Counted from the first letter of the stretch, positions 34,933 through 44,967 are shown. The stretch is 64,000 nucleotides of DNA from Actinomycetaceae bacterium (GCA_030532405.1 JAUNLF010000005.1:1-64000); one strand, 5' to 3'. A program made the numbers and translations. The notes: a model not told the origin generated them from the letters alone.

Positions 34933-35041
34933 TTCGTCTCCTAGGCAAAGGAATTCCAGACTCTCTCAGGCTACCCTCAAGAGCTCGCAAAGATTCGCTT
35001 CGAGACTTAAATTGGACGAGATTTTGCCAGGGACGTCCTCG

Positions 35042-35051
35042 TAAACGTTTA
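35042..35051. promoter_or_regulatory. Palindrome in the divergent region between the ECF operon and putP
   Basis: TAAACGTTTA is a perfect 10-bp palindrome about 110 bases before the SAM hydrolase gene on one side and 165 before putP on the other. A TTGACA at about 35149 may be the -35 of the putP promoter. The 280-bp gap holds no gene. Confidence 0.35.
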
Positions 35052-35214
35052 AATGGGCTCAAAGTTAATGTCTTGGCGATAAAACTTCATGAATGATCAA
35101 GGCTTGAGATAAACGCGCGTTAAAATGTCACGAAAAGATAACGAACCTTGACATCGAGTTAACTAATAGATGAGTTTTGGACTAATCACCTGTTTCTTGG
35201 GAGAAGGAGCTCCT

Positions 35215-36705
35215 ATGTCGGAGACTACTTATCAGGCCATAGCCATGATCATCTACCTGGTTGCGATGATCATGATCGGCCTATTTGCATATAACCGCAC
35301 CAGCGACTTTGACGACTACATGCTCGGTGGTCGCAAGCTGGGCCCGCTCGCGGCGGCTCTGTCGGCAGGCGCGTCGGATATGTCCGGTTGGCTCTTGATG
35401 GGCCTGCCCGGAGCAATCTACCTAAACGGCCTCATTGAAGGCTGGATCGCCGTCGGCCTGACGGTTGGCGCATGGCTGAACTGGAAGTTCGTCGCCCCGC
35501 GCCTGCGTTCGTACTCCCAGGTGGCGTCAGACTCGATTACCGTGCCCTCGTTCCTCGGCCAGCGTCTGCGTGACCGTTCGAACCTGATCCGCATCGTCGC
35601 GGGCATCATCATCTTCGTGTTCTTCACGTTCTACGTATCCTCCGGCATGGTCGCCGGCGGCACGTTCTTCGAAGCCTCGTTCGGCATGAACTACTACCTC
35701 GGCCTCGTCCTCGTATCCGCAATCGTCGTGCTCTACACCCTCGTTGGCGGCTTCCTGGCAGTGTCCTGGACCGACGTGGTGCAGGGCCTGATGATGGTCA
35801 CCGCCCTCGTCCTCGTCCCCATTGTGGGTATCGCACACGTTGGTGGCTGGGGCGAAATGACCGCGGCTGTACGCGACGTAGATCCGAACATCTTCTCGCT
35901 AACCGGCGGCATGACCGCCGGCCTGGCCGCAATGGGCGTCATCTCCGCACTCGCTTGGGGCCTCGGCTACTTCGGACAACCCCACATCATCATCCGCTTC
36001 ATGGCGCTGCGCTCCGCAAAGGAATCCGCAAGGGCGCGCCGCATCGGCATCGGCTGGATGGCCCTCGGCGTTATCGGTGCGGGCATGACCGCTATCGTCG
36101 GTGTAGCCGTCTACCAGCACGACGAAGGCCAGCTACCCAACGCCGAATCCGTGTTCATCTCGCTCGGCCAGCTACTGTTCCACCCGCTGATCGCAGGCTT
36201 CATGCTCGCAGCAATCCTCGCCGCAATCATGTCCACGATCTCCTCCCAGCTACTGGTCACCTCCTCGGCAGTCGTGGAAGACATCTACCACGCGTTCACC
36301 AAGCGTGACCTGTCGGGCAACAACGGCGTTCTGCTCGGCCGCGTAGCGGTCGCCATCGTTGCGGTCCTCGCCGCGGCGCTCGCCTGGCCGCGCTCGGACA
36401 CGATCCTCGGCCTGGTCGCATTCGCGTGGGCGGGCTTCGGCGCCTCGTTCGGCCCGACCGTCCTGCTATCCCTGTACTGGCGCAAGTTCACCTACCAGGG
36501 TGCAATCGCCGGCATGATCGTCGGCGCTGTCACCGTAGGCGTTTGGGGCAACGTCTCCGGCGGTATCCTTGACCTTTACGAGATCCTGCCAGGCTTCCTG
36601 TTCAACCTCATCGTGGCCGTCATCGTATCCAAGATGACCTACCAGCCGAACGAAGAGATCGAAAAGGAATTCGACGAGGCCCTAGCCTCAGTCAGCTCCG
36701 ACTAA
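35215..36705 (+). CDS. putP: Sodium/proline symporter
   Basis: PutP imports proline with sodium. The 496-residue protein has about 13 membrane helices; GRKLGPLAAALSAGASDMSG and WLLMGLPGAIYLNGLIEGW are the sodium- and proline-site helices of the family, and GYFGQPHIIIRFMA is the next conserved block. I chose the ATG at 35215 because GAAGGAG sits seven bases upstream; an ATG at 35170 has no such site. A strong terminator follows, but proline oxidation by the next gene makes the functional pairing clear. Confidence 0.95.
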   Translation: MSETTYQAIAMIIYLVAMIMIGLFAYNRTSDFDDYMLGGRKLGPLAAALSAGASDMSGWLLMGLPGAIYLNGLIEGWIAVGLTVGAWLNWKFVAPRLRSYSQVASDSITVPSFLGQRLRDRSNLIRIVAGIIIFVFFTFYVSSGMVAGGTFFEASFGMNYYLGLVLVSAIVVLYTLVGGFLAVSWTDVVQGLMMVTALVLVPIVGIAHVGGWGEMTAAVRDVDPNIFSLTGGMTAGLAAMGVISALAWGLGYFGQPHIIIRFMALRSAKESARARRIGIGWMALGVIGAGMTAIVGVAVYQHDEGQLPNAESVFISLGQLLFHPLIAGFMLAAILAAIMSTISSQLLVTSSAVVEDIYHAFTKRDLSGNNGVLLGRVAVAIVAVLAAALAWPRSDTILGLVAFAWAGFGASFGPTVLLSLYWRKFTYQGAIAGMIVGAVTVGVWGNVSGGILDLYEILPGFLFNLIVAVIVSKMTYQPNEEIEKEFDEALASVSSD

Positions 36706-36714
36706 GGAAAACCG

Positions 36715-36753
36715 TAAATGCAGCTCCGGCTTCTCTAGCCGGAGCTGCATTTA
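36715..36753 (+). terminator. Terminator hairpin of putP
   Basis: A 16-bp perfect stem (36715-36730 with 36738-36753) closes the loop TTCTCTA; it is followed by GTTTGGG rather than a pure T run. Confidence 0.8.
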
Positions 36754-36901
36754 GTTTGGGCGGATAGGGCAGCCCCGCGAGGAGCGCAGCTAGCCACCGC
36801 GGCGGGGCGTCAGCCCGCGCTCGGATTAGCAGAAACCCAGCCCGCCCTCCAAAATAAAAGCGGCCAAAAGCGTTATTCATACGCAACGCCCGGTAGTCCT
36901 C

Positions 36902-36916
36902 TACAGTAAGACTGTA
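36902..36916. promoter_or_regulatory. Inverted repeat upstream of putA
   Basis: TACAGT-AAG-ACTGTA is a perfect 6-3-6 inverted repeat 62 bases before putA. It may be the operator of a proline- or nitrogen-responsive regulator; PutA itself has no DNA-binding domain here. Confidence 0.45.
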
Positions 36917-36978
36917 AAGAAACTATGCGCCGAGGCGGCGGCAAAAAAGTTACTTAAAAATCGATCGAAGGAGACGAT

Positions 36979-39900
36979 ATGACTGCACCCAATACGGATT
37001 TTGCAGAGATTGCCGAAAGGGCACTGCTGCGGGCCCGCAAATGGGCCGACGAGTCCAACAAGTACCCCATTGATCCGGCGGCAAAGTTGCTCGCAGACGT
37101 CCTCGAAGATGAGGACGGCCTGGACTACACCGTCTCTTTTGTTGATGGCGTAATTCGCCCCGAGGACGAACAGGTCGCGGCTGACCACCTCGCCGAAATG
37201 GGAAGCATGAACCCCGACTTCCTACCCTGGTATTTGCGCACGCCCGCCCTCGTTGGCGGTGCTGTTGGCAAATTCATTCCGGAAGTTTCAGTACCGGCTG
37301 CCAGGCGCGTATTCCGCCAGCTTGTTGGTGACCTGGTTGTGGACGTAACGGACGACAAGTTGGGGCCCGCGATTGAGCGTCTAAAGGCGGACGGCTCGTC
37401 GCTGAACGTGAACCTACTTGGCGAGGCCGTGCTGGGTGACCGCGAAGCCCGCAAGCGTCTGGCTGACACTAGGCGCCTGCTGGAGCGCGACGACATCGAC
37501 TACGTGTCGCTGAAGGTTTCGGCTGTTACCGGTCCGCACAACCCGTGGGGCTACGACGACGTAGTCAAGCACGCTGTGGACGAGCTAATGCCGATCTACC
37601 TGTACGCGGGACGCAGCGGCAAGCGCAAGTTCATCAACCTCGACATGGAGGAATACCGCGACCTGCACTTGACCATCGACGTGTTCAAGCGGATTTTGGC
37701 GCACCCGGACCTGAAGGACTACCCGGCCGGTATCGTGCTTCAGGCGTACTTGCCCGACACGCTGGACGCGATGAAGGACCTGCAGGAGTGGGCGGCCGCA
37801 CGCGTTGCCGACGGTGGTGCACCCATCAAGGTTCGCGTTGTGAAGGGCGCAAACCTCGCCATGGAAAACGTTGACGCGAAGATGCGCGGCTGGGAGCTCA
37901 CCACCTGGGAGTCCAAGCAGGCCACCGACGCGAACTACCTGCGCATTTTGAACTGGGCAATGACGCCCGAGCGCATAAAGAACGTTCGCCTTGGCGTTGC
38001 CGGCCACAACCTGTTCACCATCGCTGCTGCGTGGGAGCTGGCAAACGAGCGTGGCGTGCAAGATGACATCGAAATCGAAATGCTGTCCGGTATGGCCACC
38101 CAGCAGGCAGCCGCCGTTCGTGAGGACGTGGGCGACCTGCTGCTGTATGTTCCGGTTGTAAGCCCTGACGAATACGACGTGGCGATCTCTTACCTGGTTC
38201 GCCGTTTGGAAGAAAACTCGGCTGACGAGAACTTCATGGCTTCGATTTTCGACATCGGAACCGACCAGGGTGCTTTTGCTAAGGAGAAGCGCCGCTTCCT
38301 GGCCGCTGTTGACCAGATGGAACGCGAGGGCGACACTCGGGTCGGCCCGAACCGTCACCAGGATCGCAGCACCGAAACGGAAGAAGACATCTCTAAGCCG
38401 GTCAAGACCCCGTCGGGCGACTGGACCTTCAACAACACCCCGGACTCGGACCCGTCACTGCCGGCAAACCTGGAGTGGGCACGCCAAATCGCGGCGCGCG
38501 TAAAGGACTCCAAGCTGGGCGTAGACACGATCGAAGCCGCGGCAATCAACACCGAAGAGCACCTGAACGAGGTCCTGCAGCGCGCATATGAGGGCGGCAA
38601 GAAGTGGGGTGAACGCTCCGCTAAGGAACGCAGCGACATCCTGCACCGCGTCGGCGTCGAAATGGGTCGCCGCCGCGGCGACCTGATCGAGGTCGCGGCC
38701 TCCGAGCTCGGCAAGTCGCTACAGCAGGCTGACGTTGAGGTCTCCGAAGCCATCGACTTCGCGCACTATTACGCCGAGCGCGCACTCGACATCGAAAAGG
38801 TTACCGGCGCCAAGTTCCACCCGGTTCCGCTCACTTTGATTACCCCGCCGTGGAACTTCCCAATCGCGATCCCCGCCGGCGGCACGCTGGCAGCGCTCGC
38901 GGCTGGCTCGGGCGCAATCTTGAAGCCCGCGTCCATTGCGAAGCGCACGGGCGCTGTGCTCGCCGAATGCATGTTCGCAGCGGGCGTTCCCGAGGACGCG
39001 TTGACGCTAGCTAAGGTTGGCGAGCGCGAACTTGGCACGCAACTCGTAACCGACGAGCGTATCGAGCGCGTCGTCCTCACGGGTGGTAGCGAGACCGCGG
39101 AACTGTTCCGCTCTTGGGATCCAACCTTGCGAATCATGGCGGAAACGTCTGGCAAGAACGCAATCGTCATCACGCCGTCGGCCGACCTGGACCTGGCCGT
39201 GAAGGACGTTGTGGATTCCGCGTTCGGTCACGCCGGCCAGAAGTGTTCGGCGGCCTCGTACGTGATTTTGGTGGGTTCAACCGGCTTCTCGCGTCGCGTT
39301 CGCGACCAGCTGTTGGACGCGGTCAGCTCGCTGCACATCGGTTGGGGTGACGACCTATCCGCCGAGATGGGTCCGCTGTCGGCTGAACCTGGCGAGAAGC
39401 TCTACAAGGGCCTAACCCAGCTTGATCCGGGCCAGAAGTGGGCAATCAAGCCCAAGCAGTTGGACGATTCCAACCGCTTGTGGAGCCCCGGCGTCCGCAT
39501 CGGTGTGGAACCGGGCTCCGAATACCACTTGATCGAGTACTTCGGCCCGATCCTGGGTGTCATGCGCGTTGACACGCTTGAAGAGGCCGTTGAAGCTCAG
39601 AACTTGGTTGACTACGGCCTCACGGCGGGCCTGCATTCGCTGGATGCTGACGAGATCAACTACTGGCTAAACGAGGTCCAGGCCGGCAACGTTTACGTAA
39701 ACCGCGGAATTACGGGCGCTATTGTTCAGCGTCAGCCGTTCGGCGGTTGGAAGCGTTCCGTCGTTGGGGAGGGCGCGAAGGCTGGCGGTCCGAACTACCT
39801 GTTCGGCTTCGGCGAGTTCACTCCGGTGGAGGACGCCCCGGTGGACGCCCGCGATGGTAGCGACTTCCCGCCGGCTGTGAATCACGAAGCTAACGTGCGT

Positions 39901-40581
39901 TCACCGCAACTTCGCGACCTGCTCGGCTCCGCAAAGCGTCTATTGGACGAGGGCGATTACGAGCGCCTGGCGACCGCAATCGAATCCGACCAGCACGCTG
40001 TTGACACCGAGTTCGGCATTTTGAAGGACCCGTCAAAGGTTGGTGTGGAGCGTAACCTGTTCCGCTACGTTCCGACCCCGGTGAATATTCGCGCAGGTAA
40101 GGACGCGTCGCTTTACGAGATCTTCCGCCTGCTGTCCGCGGGCCTTGCGATTGGCGAGATCTGGAAGCGGGATCCGGACGACGAGACTTCGTTCGAGCGT
40201 TCCTACGCCGGTGATGGCATCATCGACATGGACCTCACGCTGTCGGTAACCGACTTCCTGCCCACCGACCTGTCGATCCTCCTGGGCAACCTGGGTGTCG
40301 AACTGCTGGTGGAAAGCAAGAAGCAGTTCCAAGAGCGCATCAGCGAGGAAGCGGATGAGGGTGAAAACCTTGACCTGCGTGTCCGCATGATTGGTGAGGA
40401 CGGAGACGAGCTGCGCCACGTTGTAGGCGGCTCAATCGACGTTGCCATTTGGGATGGCCCGGTTACCAGCGCTGGCCGTATCGAGATCCTCCCGTTCGTC
40501 CACGAGCAGGCAATCTCGATCACGAACCACCGGTTCGGCAACCGCACCCCGCTGTCCACGCAGGTGCTGCCGCAGGAGTAA
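36979..40581 (+). CDS. putA: Bifunctional proline dehydrogenase / 1-pyrroline-5-carboxylate dehydrogenase
   Basis: PutA oxidises proline to glutamate in two steps, first with FAD, then with NAD+. The proline dehydrogenase barrel covers about 80-430 (DYVSLKVSAV, KFINLDMEEYRDL, GIVLQAYLPD, KVRVVKGANLAMEN). The aldehyde dehydrogenase domain covers about 500-970, with TPPWNFPIAIPAGG, ETSGKNAIVI and the catalytic Cys756 in GQKCSAAS. A further about 200 residues follow. There is no N-terminal ribbon-helix-helix, so it is not a self-repressor. GGAG is well placed at the ATG. At 1200 residues it is a fused form, whereas many Gram-positives use two separate proteins. Confidence 0.95.
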   Translation: MTAPNTDFAEIAERALLRARKWADESNKYPIDPAAKLLADVLEDEDGLDYTVSFVDGVIRPEDEQVAADHLAEMGSMNPDFLPWYLRTPALVGGAVGKFIPEVSVPAARRVFRQLVGDLVVDVTDDKLGPAIERLKADGSSLNVNLLGEAVLGDREARKRLADTRRLLERDDIDYVSLKVSAVTGPHNPWGYDDVVKHAVDELMPIYLYAGRSGKRKFINLDMEEYRDLHLTIDVFKRILAHPDLKDYPAGIVLQAYLPDTLDAMKDLQEWAAARVADGGAPIKVRVVKGANLAMENVDAKMRGWELTTWESKQATDANYLRILNWAMTPERIKNVRLGVAGHNLFTIAAAWELANERGVQDDIEIEMLSGMATQQAAAVREDVGDLLLYVPVVSPDEYDVAISYLVRRLEENSADENFMASIFDIGTDQGAFAKEKRRFLAAVDQMEREGDTRVGPNRHQDRSTETEEDISKPVKTPSGDWTFNNTPDSDPSLPANLEWARQIAARVKDSKLGVDTIEAAAINTEEHLNEVLQRAYEGGKKWGERSAKERSDILHRVGVEMGRRRGDLIEVAASELGKSLQQADVEVSEAIDFAHYYAERALDIEKVTGAKFHPVPLTLITPPWNFPIAIPAGGTLAALAAGSGAILKPASIAKRTGAVLAECMFAAGVPEDALTLAKVGERELGTQLVTDERIERVVLTGGSETAELFRSWDPTLRIMAETSGKNAIVITPSADLDLAVKDVVDSAFGHAGQKCSAASYVILVGSTGFSRRVRDQLLDAVSSLHIGWGDDLSAEMGPLSAEPGEKLYKGLTQLDPGQKWAIKPKQLDDSNRLWSPGVRIGVEPGSEYHLIEYFGPILGVMRVDTLEEAVEAQNLVDYGLTAGLHSLDADEINYWLNEVQAGNVYVNRGITGAIVQRQPFGGWKRSVVGEGAKAGGPNYLFGFGEFTPVEDAPVDARDGSDFPPAVNHEANVRSPQLRDLLGSAKRLLDEGDYERLATAIESDQHAVDTEFGILKDPSKVGVERNLFRYVPTPVNIRAGKDASLYEIFRLLSAGLAIGEIWKRDPDDETSFERSYAGDGIIDMDLTLSVTDFLPTDLSILLGNLGVELLVESKKQFQERISEEADEGENLDLRVRMIGEDGDELRHVVGGSIDVAIWDGPVTSAGRIEILPFVHEQAISITNHRFGNRTPLSTQVLPQE

Positions 40582-40624
40582 GCGGAAAACACGCTTAAAA
40601 CCGGTAGCGGTTTGAGCTGAAAAG

Positions 40625-40658
40625 TTCGGGGCGGTCACGAAAGTGGCCGCCCCGAAAC
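40625..40658. terminator. Bidirectional terminator between putA and malR
   Basis: A stem of about 14 bp, TTCGGGGCGGTCAC with GTGGCCGCCCCGAA and a GAAA loop, sits between convergent genes. One G-T pair is present. Confidence 0.75.
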
Positions 40659-40736
40659 GCTGTTTGGAGTATTGAAAACTGTCGTGCCAACACCGCGGTC
40701 AACGCGTCCGCGCGGTGGCACCACCCGGGAAAACTC

Positions 40737-41747
40737 TTACCCTCGTGGTGGCGCGGTGGTTTCGCGCACCACAAGTTCGGGCTTGAAGGTTGCCGAATCC
40801 ATTTGGTTTGAAGTGTGCTTAATGTGCGCTACCAGGGTGCGCACGGCAGCGTGGCAAATCGCTGGAACGGGTTGGCGCACGGTCGTGAGTGCGGGGGATA
40901 GGAACGGCATCACCGAGGAGTCATCAAAGCCGATTACAGACACGTCCTCGGGAACATTCATTCCCTGGTCGATGCAGTAACGGATGGTTCCAAGCGCCAT
41001 GATGTCGGATGCGCAGATGATTGCGGTGGCGCCTTGGTCTAGGACGGTGCGCGCGGCGGCTTGGCCGCCCTCGACAGTGAAAAGGGTTTCGGAGGTGATG
41101 GGTTCGGAATCGGGGAGCATTTCCTCGACGCACTCTAAGTAACGCTCGTACTTGGCGCGCGCGGGGCTAAAGCGAAGCGGGCCGGACGTGAATGCGATCC
41201 GCTTGTGTCCAAGCCCCACAAGGTGGCGCATCGCCTGAGTTACCGCGTTGCGATCGTCGGTTGAAAAATCAGGCGCGTCAATCTTGTCGTTGGAACCGTT
41301 GATGGTCACAAACGGAATCGAGTTTCTGACCAGTGATTCGTAGCGCTTCGTATCCGCATTGAGGTCGGCGTGTAAACCCGAGACGAACACGAGGCCGTCA
41401 ACACCCTGATGCAAGATGGCTTCCACGAGGGAATCCTCGGTGGAGCCCGCCGCGAACTGGGTGCCTAGCAGGGGAGTGAAACCCTGCTGGAGCATGTTTG
41501 TCGAAAGGTGTTGCACGAACTGCGGGAATACGGGGTTTGTAAGTTCGGGAACTATGAGGCCGATGAGGCCGCCGGAACGCTCGCGTAACTTTTCGGGACG
41601 CTCGTAACCAAGCAAGTCGAGGGCGCGTAACACTGCCTCACGGGTCTCGTCAGCAACCTCGCTGCGCCCGTTTAAGACTCGCGACACGGTCGCTGTTGAC
41701 ACGCCCGCCTGCTCCGCGAGGTCGGACAGGCGAATTCGACTGGCCAT
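40737..41747 (-). CDS. malR: LacI-family repressor of the maltose-type operon
   Basis: The 336-residue protein has the LacI helix-turn-helix and hinge at the N-terminus (IRLSDLAEQAGVSTATVSRV, then LNGRSEVADETREAVL) and a sugar-binding core (IGLIVPELTNPVFPQFVQHL, VIGFDDSSVMPFLSP). The ATG at 41747 is supported by AAAGGAG; the longer frame is spurious. It is divergent from malEFG, and CTTGCAA sites lie in the gap. By analogy with Streptomyces MalR it should repress the importer until maltose or a maltodextrin binds. The symbol is by context. Confidence 0.85.
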   Translation of the reverse strand: MASRIRLSDLAEQAGVSTATVSRVLNGRSEVADETREAVLRALDLLGYERPEKLRERSGGLIGLIVPELTNPVFPQFVQHLSTNMLQQGFTPLLGTQFAAGSTEDSLVEAILHQGVDGLVFVSGLHADLNADTKRYESLVRNSIPFVTINGSNDKIDAPDFSTDDRNAVTQAMRHLVGLGHKRIAFTSGPLRFSPARAKYERYLECVEEMLPDSEPITSETLFTVEGGQAAARTVLDQGATAIICASDIMALGTIRYCIDQGMNVPEDVSVIGFDDSSVMPFLSPALTTVRQPVPAICHAAVRTLVAHIKHTSNQMDSATFKPELVVRETTAPPRG

Positions 41748-41807
41748 GGCCACTCCTTTGTACATAGCCGGCTCAATAGATTGCGGCACTGCAACAAGCC
41801 GAAAAAA

Positions 41808-41814
41808 CTTGCAA
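41808..41814. promoter_or_regulatory. Probable MalR half-operator near malR
   Basis: CTTGCAA lies 61 bases upstream of the malR start. The same heptamer is at the malE promoter. Streptomyces MalR recognises CTTGCAG-type elements, so autorepression is plausible. Confidence 0.45.
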
Positions 41815-41962
41815 TGATTTTCATACGATATCAAGATGTGTGTTAAATATCTAAAACTTGAGGTTTTTAGGCAAAAATAGGGCAAAGAGGCGGCTATGTG
41901 GAGCTAATGTGCGCAGTGTTTGTAAAGATTTAGTTACGATAGCCATGAAAATTTCTGAAAAA

Positions 41963-41992
41963 GCTTGCAAAACACTGAAAGCTGTTTACAAT
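41963..41992 (+). promoter_or_regulatory. malE promoter with overlapping MalR-type site
   Basis: TTGCAA (41965-41970) and TACAAT (41987-41992) are spaced by 16 bases and form a good promoter 57 bases before malE. The -35 is embedded in GCTTGCAA, the putative operator element, so repressor binding would block polymerase. Confidence 0.65.
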
Positions 41993-42048
41993 CGAAGTTG
42001 TCACAGAGATGGACACGATTTTTCAGTTTCCAATTTCAAGGAGAAAAA

Positions 42049-43287
42049 ATGCGAAGGGGCATTGCACTACTAACAGTTGGCGCTCTGTCGGTTCTCGGAC
42101 TGACCGCATGCGGTGGCGGCGGAAACGACGCTGAGGCACCCGCACCGGAAGAAGGGGCCGAAGCACCCGCAGAATCCACTGGCCAGACCCTAACCGTATG
42201 GGTTGACGCAAACCGCGAAGCCGCATTCAAGACGGCTGCGCAGGCTTACACGGACGCAACTGGCAACGATGTTGAACTCGTTGTCAAGGATAACGAGCAG
42301 ATGCGTACCGAGTTCTCGACCCAGGTCCCCACCGGCCAGGGCCCGGACATCGCTTTTGGTGCTAACGACTGGATCGGTGAGTTCGTAAACAACGGCCTCA
42401 TCTCCCCGGTTGAACTTGGCGACAAGGCGGGCGACTTCTCGGAGGGCTCCGTCGCAGCATTCACGTTTGACGGCCAGGTTTACGGCGTTCCTTACGCTGT
42501 TGAGAACCTCGCGATCATCCGTAACGCTGACCTGGTTGATTCCACGCCGGCTACTTTCGACGAAATGATCGAAATGGGTAAGGCCGCTGGCGTTGAATAC
42601 CCGTTCGTCATTCAGGTTGGCGAAGAGGGCGACCCGTACACCATGTACCCGTTCCAGTCTTCCTTCACCGGCCCCGTTTTTGAACAGAATGAGGACGGTT
42701 CCTACACCTCGAACCTAGCGATCGGCGGCGCGGAGGGCGAAGCGTTTGCTCAGTGGCTGCAGGAGCAGGGCCAGGCGGGAACTATCTCGACCTCGATCAC
42801 TTACGACATTGCTCTTGATTCGTTCAAGAACGGTCAGGCTCCCTACATTCTGGGCGGCCCGTGGATGCTCGCTGACTTTGAGGGCATGAACATTGCTGTG
42901 GATCCGATTCCGTCGGCTGGCCCGAACCAGGGTGTTCCGTTCCTCGGCGTCCAGGGTGGTTTCATTTCCGCTAAGTCGCAGAACGCTCTGATGGCTAACG
43001 ACTTCCTGGTCAACTACGTTGGCGACGAGGCCGTGCAGGATGAGCTTTACAAGGTTGGTAAGCGTCTGCCGGCTCTGACCGCTTCGGCTGACAAGGCTGC
43101 TTCCGACCCGTTGATGGCTGGCTTCCAGGCTGCTTCTGAGGGCGGCTTCCCGATGCCTAACATCCCCGAGATGGGCGCTGTCTGGACCTTCTGGGGCAAG
43201 ACTGAAGCTCAGATCTTGAACGGTGACGACCCGGTCGCCACCTGGAACAAGATGATTGACGACATCCAGGCTGAACTGGATAAATAA
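42049..43287 (+). CDS. malE: Maltose/maltodextrin-type ABC importer binding lipoprotein
   Basis: The 412-residue lipoprotein has a signal ending in LTAC, with the lipidated cysteine at about residue 20, then an Ala/Glu/Pro-rich linker and the solute-binding core (LTVWVDANREAAFKTAAQAY). GVPYAVENLAIIRNADLV and YILGGPWMLADFEG are typical of MalE-like proteins. I chose the ATG at 42049 because AAGGAG precedes it; a longer frame from 41965 is not needed. A hairpin follows before malF, so the binding protein should be made in excess over the permeases. Confidence 0.88.
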   Translation: MRRGIALLTVGALSVLGLTACGGGGNDAEAPAPEEGAEAPAESTGQTLTVWVDANREAAFKTAAQAYTDATGNDVELVVKDNEQMRTEFSTQVPTGQGPDIAFGANDWIGEFVNNGLISPVELGDKAGDFSEGSVAAFTFDGQVYGVPYAVENLAIIRNADLVDSTPATFDEMIEMGKAAGVEYPFVIQVGEEGDPYTMYPFQSSFTGPVFEQNEDGSYTSNLAIGGAEGEAFAQWLQEQGQAGTISTSITYDIALDSFKNGQAPYILGGPWMLADFEGMNIAVDPIPSAGPNQGVPFLGVQGGFISAKSQNALMANDFLVNYVGDEAVQDELYKVGKRLPALTASADKAASDPLMAGFQAASEGGFPMPNIPEMGAVWTFWGKTEAQILNGDDPVATWNKMIDDIQAELDK

Positions 43288-43296
43288 CCGAGTAAC

Positions 43297-43330
43297 AAGA
43301 GGTGCAACTGGGTGTCCGGTTGCACCTCTT
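43297..43330 (+). terminator. Attenuating hairpin between malE and malF
   Basis: AAGAGGTGCAAC (43297-43308) and its complement (43319-43330) form a 12-bp stem followed by TTACC. It should reduce read-through into malF. Confidence 0.75.
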
Positions 43331-43347
43331 TTACCTAGGATTTTCAA

Positions 43348-44967
43348 ATGTCGCAGATGACCAAACAGACCGACGCGTCGCGTCGGAGGGCGGAGCGACG
43401 CAAGGAACTCAGGAAGCGTGACTCCCAAGCCACTTCGTGGGGAACCGGCTCCGTTATAAAGATTGTCTTGATGGCGATCGTTAACGCTTTGGGGATTTAT
43501 ATTATCGCCGCGTCTTTTAGTGGTGGATCCAAGGTGCTCGGCGCACTTATGACGCTGTTGCTTCTTGCTTTGGACTGGGTTTACTTCTCGAAGCGCAACT
43601 CGATGATTCCGGCCAAGTATTTGGCGCCCGGCCTGATCTTCTTGATTGTTTTCCAAGCGTTCACAATTGTCTACACCGGCTACATTGCGTTTACTAACTA
43701 CGGTCACGGCCACCTCCTGACTAAGGAAGCCGCGATCGAGTCGATCCTGTTGCAAAACAACACGAAACGCGTTGAGGGTTCACCGCAGTATCCTCTGTCG
43801 GTAGTTTCGGATGGGAATGAGCTTGGCTTCGCGGTCATCGATGGTTCGCAGGTCAAGGTTGGTAGTGAGAATCAGCCGCTTGAAGAAGTTGACGCAACCG
43901 TTGAGGGTGGCCGCATTACGGAGGTTGACGGCTGGGAAGTTTTGAGCGCAGGTGATCTGGCGCAGCGTCAAAACGAGGTTTTCGAGCTTCGCGTACCGCT
44001 GTCCGATGATCCTGATGAAGGGGCTATCGGTACTCAAAACGGTATGACTGGCTTCGAGTTCACTTCGACCCTGCGCTATGACGAGGCCACCGACACGATG
44101 GTTTCCACCGAGGACGGCACGGTGTATTACGCCAATGATGAAGTTGGCGCATACATGACGGAGGACGGAACTTCGGCCGGGGTGGGCTGGCGCGTTAACG
44201 TCGGGTTTGACAACTTTATTGAGGGATTCTCGGATGCGCGTTACGCGCAACCGTTCTTTAAGGTTTTGATCTGGAACGTGATTTTTGCGTTCATGTCGGT
44301 TCTGACCACGTTCTTGCTGGGCATGTTCCTTGCAATCGTGATGAACGATGATCGCATGCGGGGGCGCAAGGTTTACCGAACGATCATGTTGCTTCCGTAC
44401 GCGTTCCCGTCGTTCATGACCGCGTTCTTGTTCGCGGGCATGATGAACCAAAAGTACGGTTTCTTTAACCAGATTCTGGGCGCGCAGATTCCGTGGCTGA
44501 CCGATCCGACGCTGGCGAAGGTTTCCGTTTTGCTGGTGAACTTGTGGATGGGCTTCCCGTACATGTTCCTCATTGTTACGGGCGCGCTTCAGTCGATCTC
44601 TCACGACCTGATTGAAGCTGCGGAGATTGATGGTGCTTCTTCGTTTGAGGTGTGGCGTTTTGTGACGCTTCCGCAGTTGATGATTGCGCTGACTCCGCTA
44701 CTTATTGCTTCGTTTGCGTTTAACTTCAACAACTTCAACTTGATTTACATGTTGAATAGGGGTGGCCCGGCGATGCCGGACGCTTCGGTTCCCGTTGGTA
44801 ACACGGACATCCTCATTTCGATGGTGTACAAGATTGCCGGTCTGACTGGTGAAGCGCTTCCGGACTACGGTCTGGCGGCCGCCATGTCGCTCGTTATCTT
44901 CCTGATTGTGGGCGCGGTGTCTATGTACTCATTTAAGAAGTCGAATGCCATGGAAGGGGTGGCGTGA
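43348..44967 (+). CDS. malF: Maltose-type ABC importer permease MalF
   Basis: The 539-residue permease has three N-terminal helices (about 30-110), a large extracytoplasmic loop (about 115-290) like the P2 loop of enteric MalF, then the conserved permease core. The EAA loop is IEAAEIDGASSFEVWRFVTLP. AGGA lies nine bases before the ATG. It overlaps malG by four bases. The large loop supports a maltose-type rather than a generic sugar importer. Confidence 0.88.
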   Translation: MSQMTKQTDASRRRAERRKELRKRDSQATSWGTGSVIKIVLMAIVNALGIYIIAASFSGGSKVLGALMTLLLLALDWVYFSKRNSMIPAKYLAPGLIFLIVFQAFTIVYTGYIAFTNYGHGHLLTKEAAIESILLQNNTKRVEGSPQYPLSVVSDGNELGFAVIDGSQVKVGSENQPLEEVDATVEGGRITEVDGWEVLSAGDLAQRQNEVFELRVPLSDDPDEGAIGTQNGMTGFEFTSTLRYDEATDTMVSTEDGTVYYANDEVGAYMTEDGTSAGVGWRVNVGFDNFIEGFSDARYAQPFFKVLIWNVIFAFMSVLTTFLLGMFLAIVMNDDRMRGRKVYRTIMLLPYAFPSFMTAFLFAGMMNQKYGFFNQILGAQIPWLTDPTLAKVSVLLVNLWMGFPYMFLIVTGALQSISHDLIEAAEIDGASSFEVWRFVTLPQLMIALTPLLIASFAFNFNNFNLIYMLNRGGPAMPDASVPVGNTDILISMVYKIAGLTGEALPDYGLAAAMSLVIFLIVGAVSMYSFKKSNAMEGVA

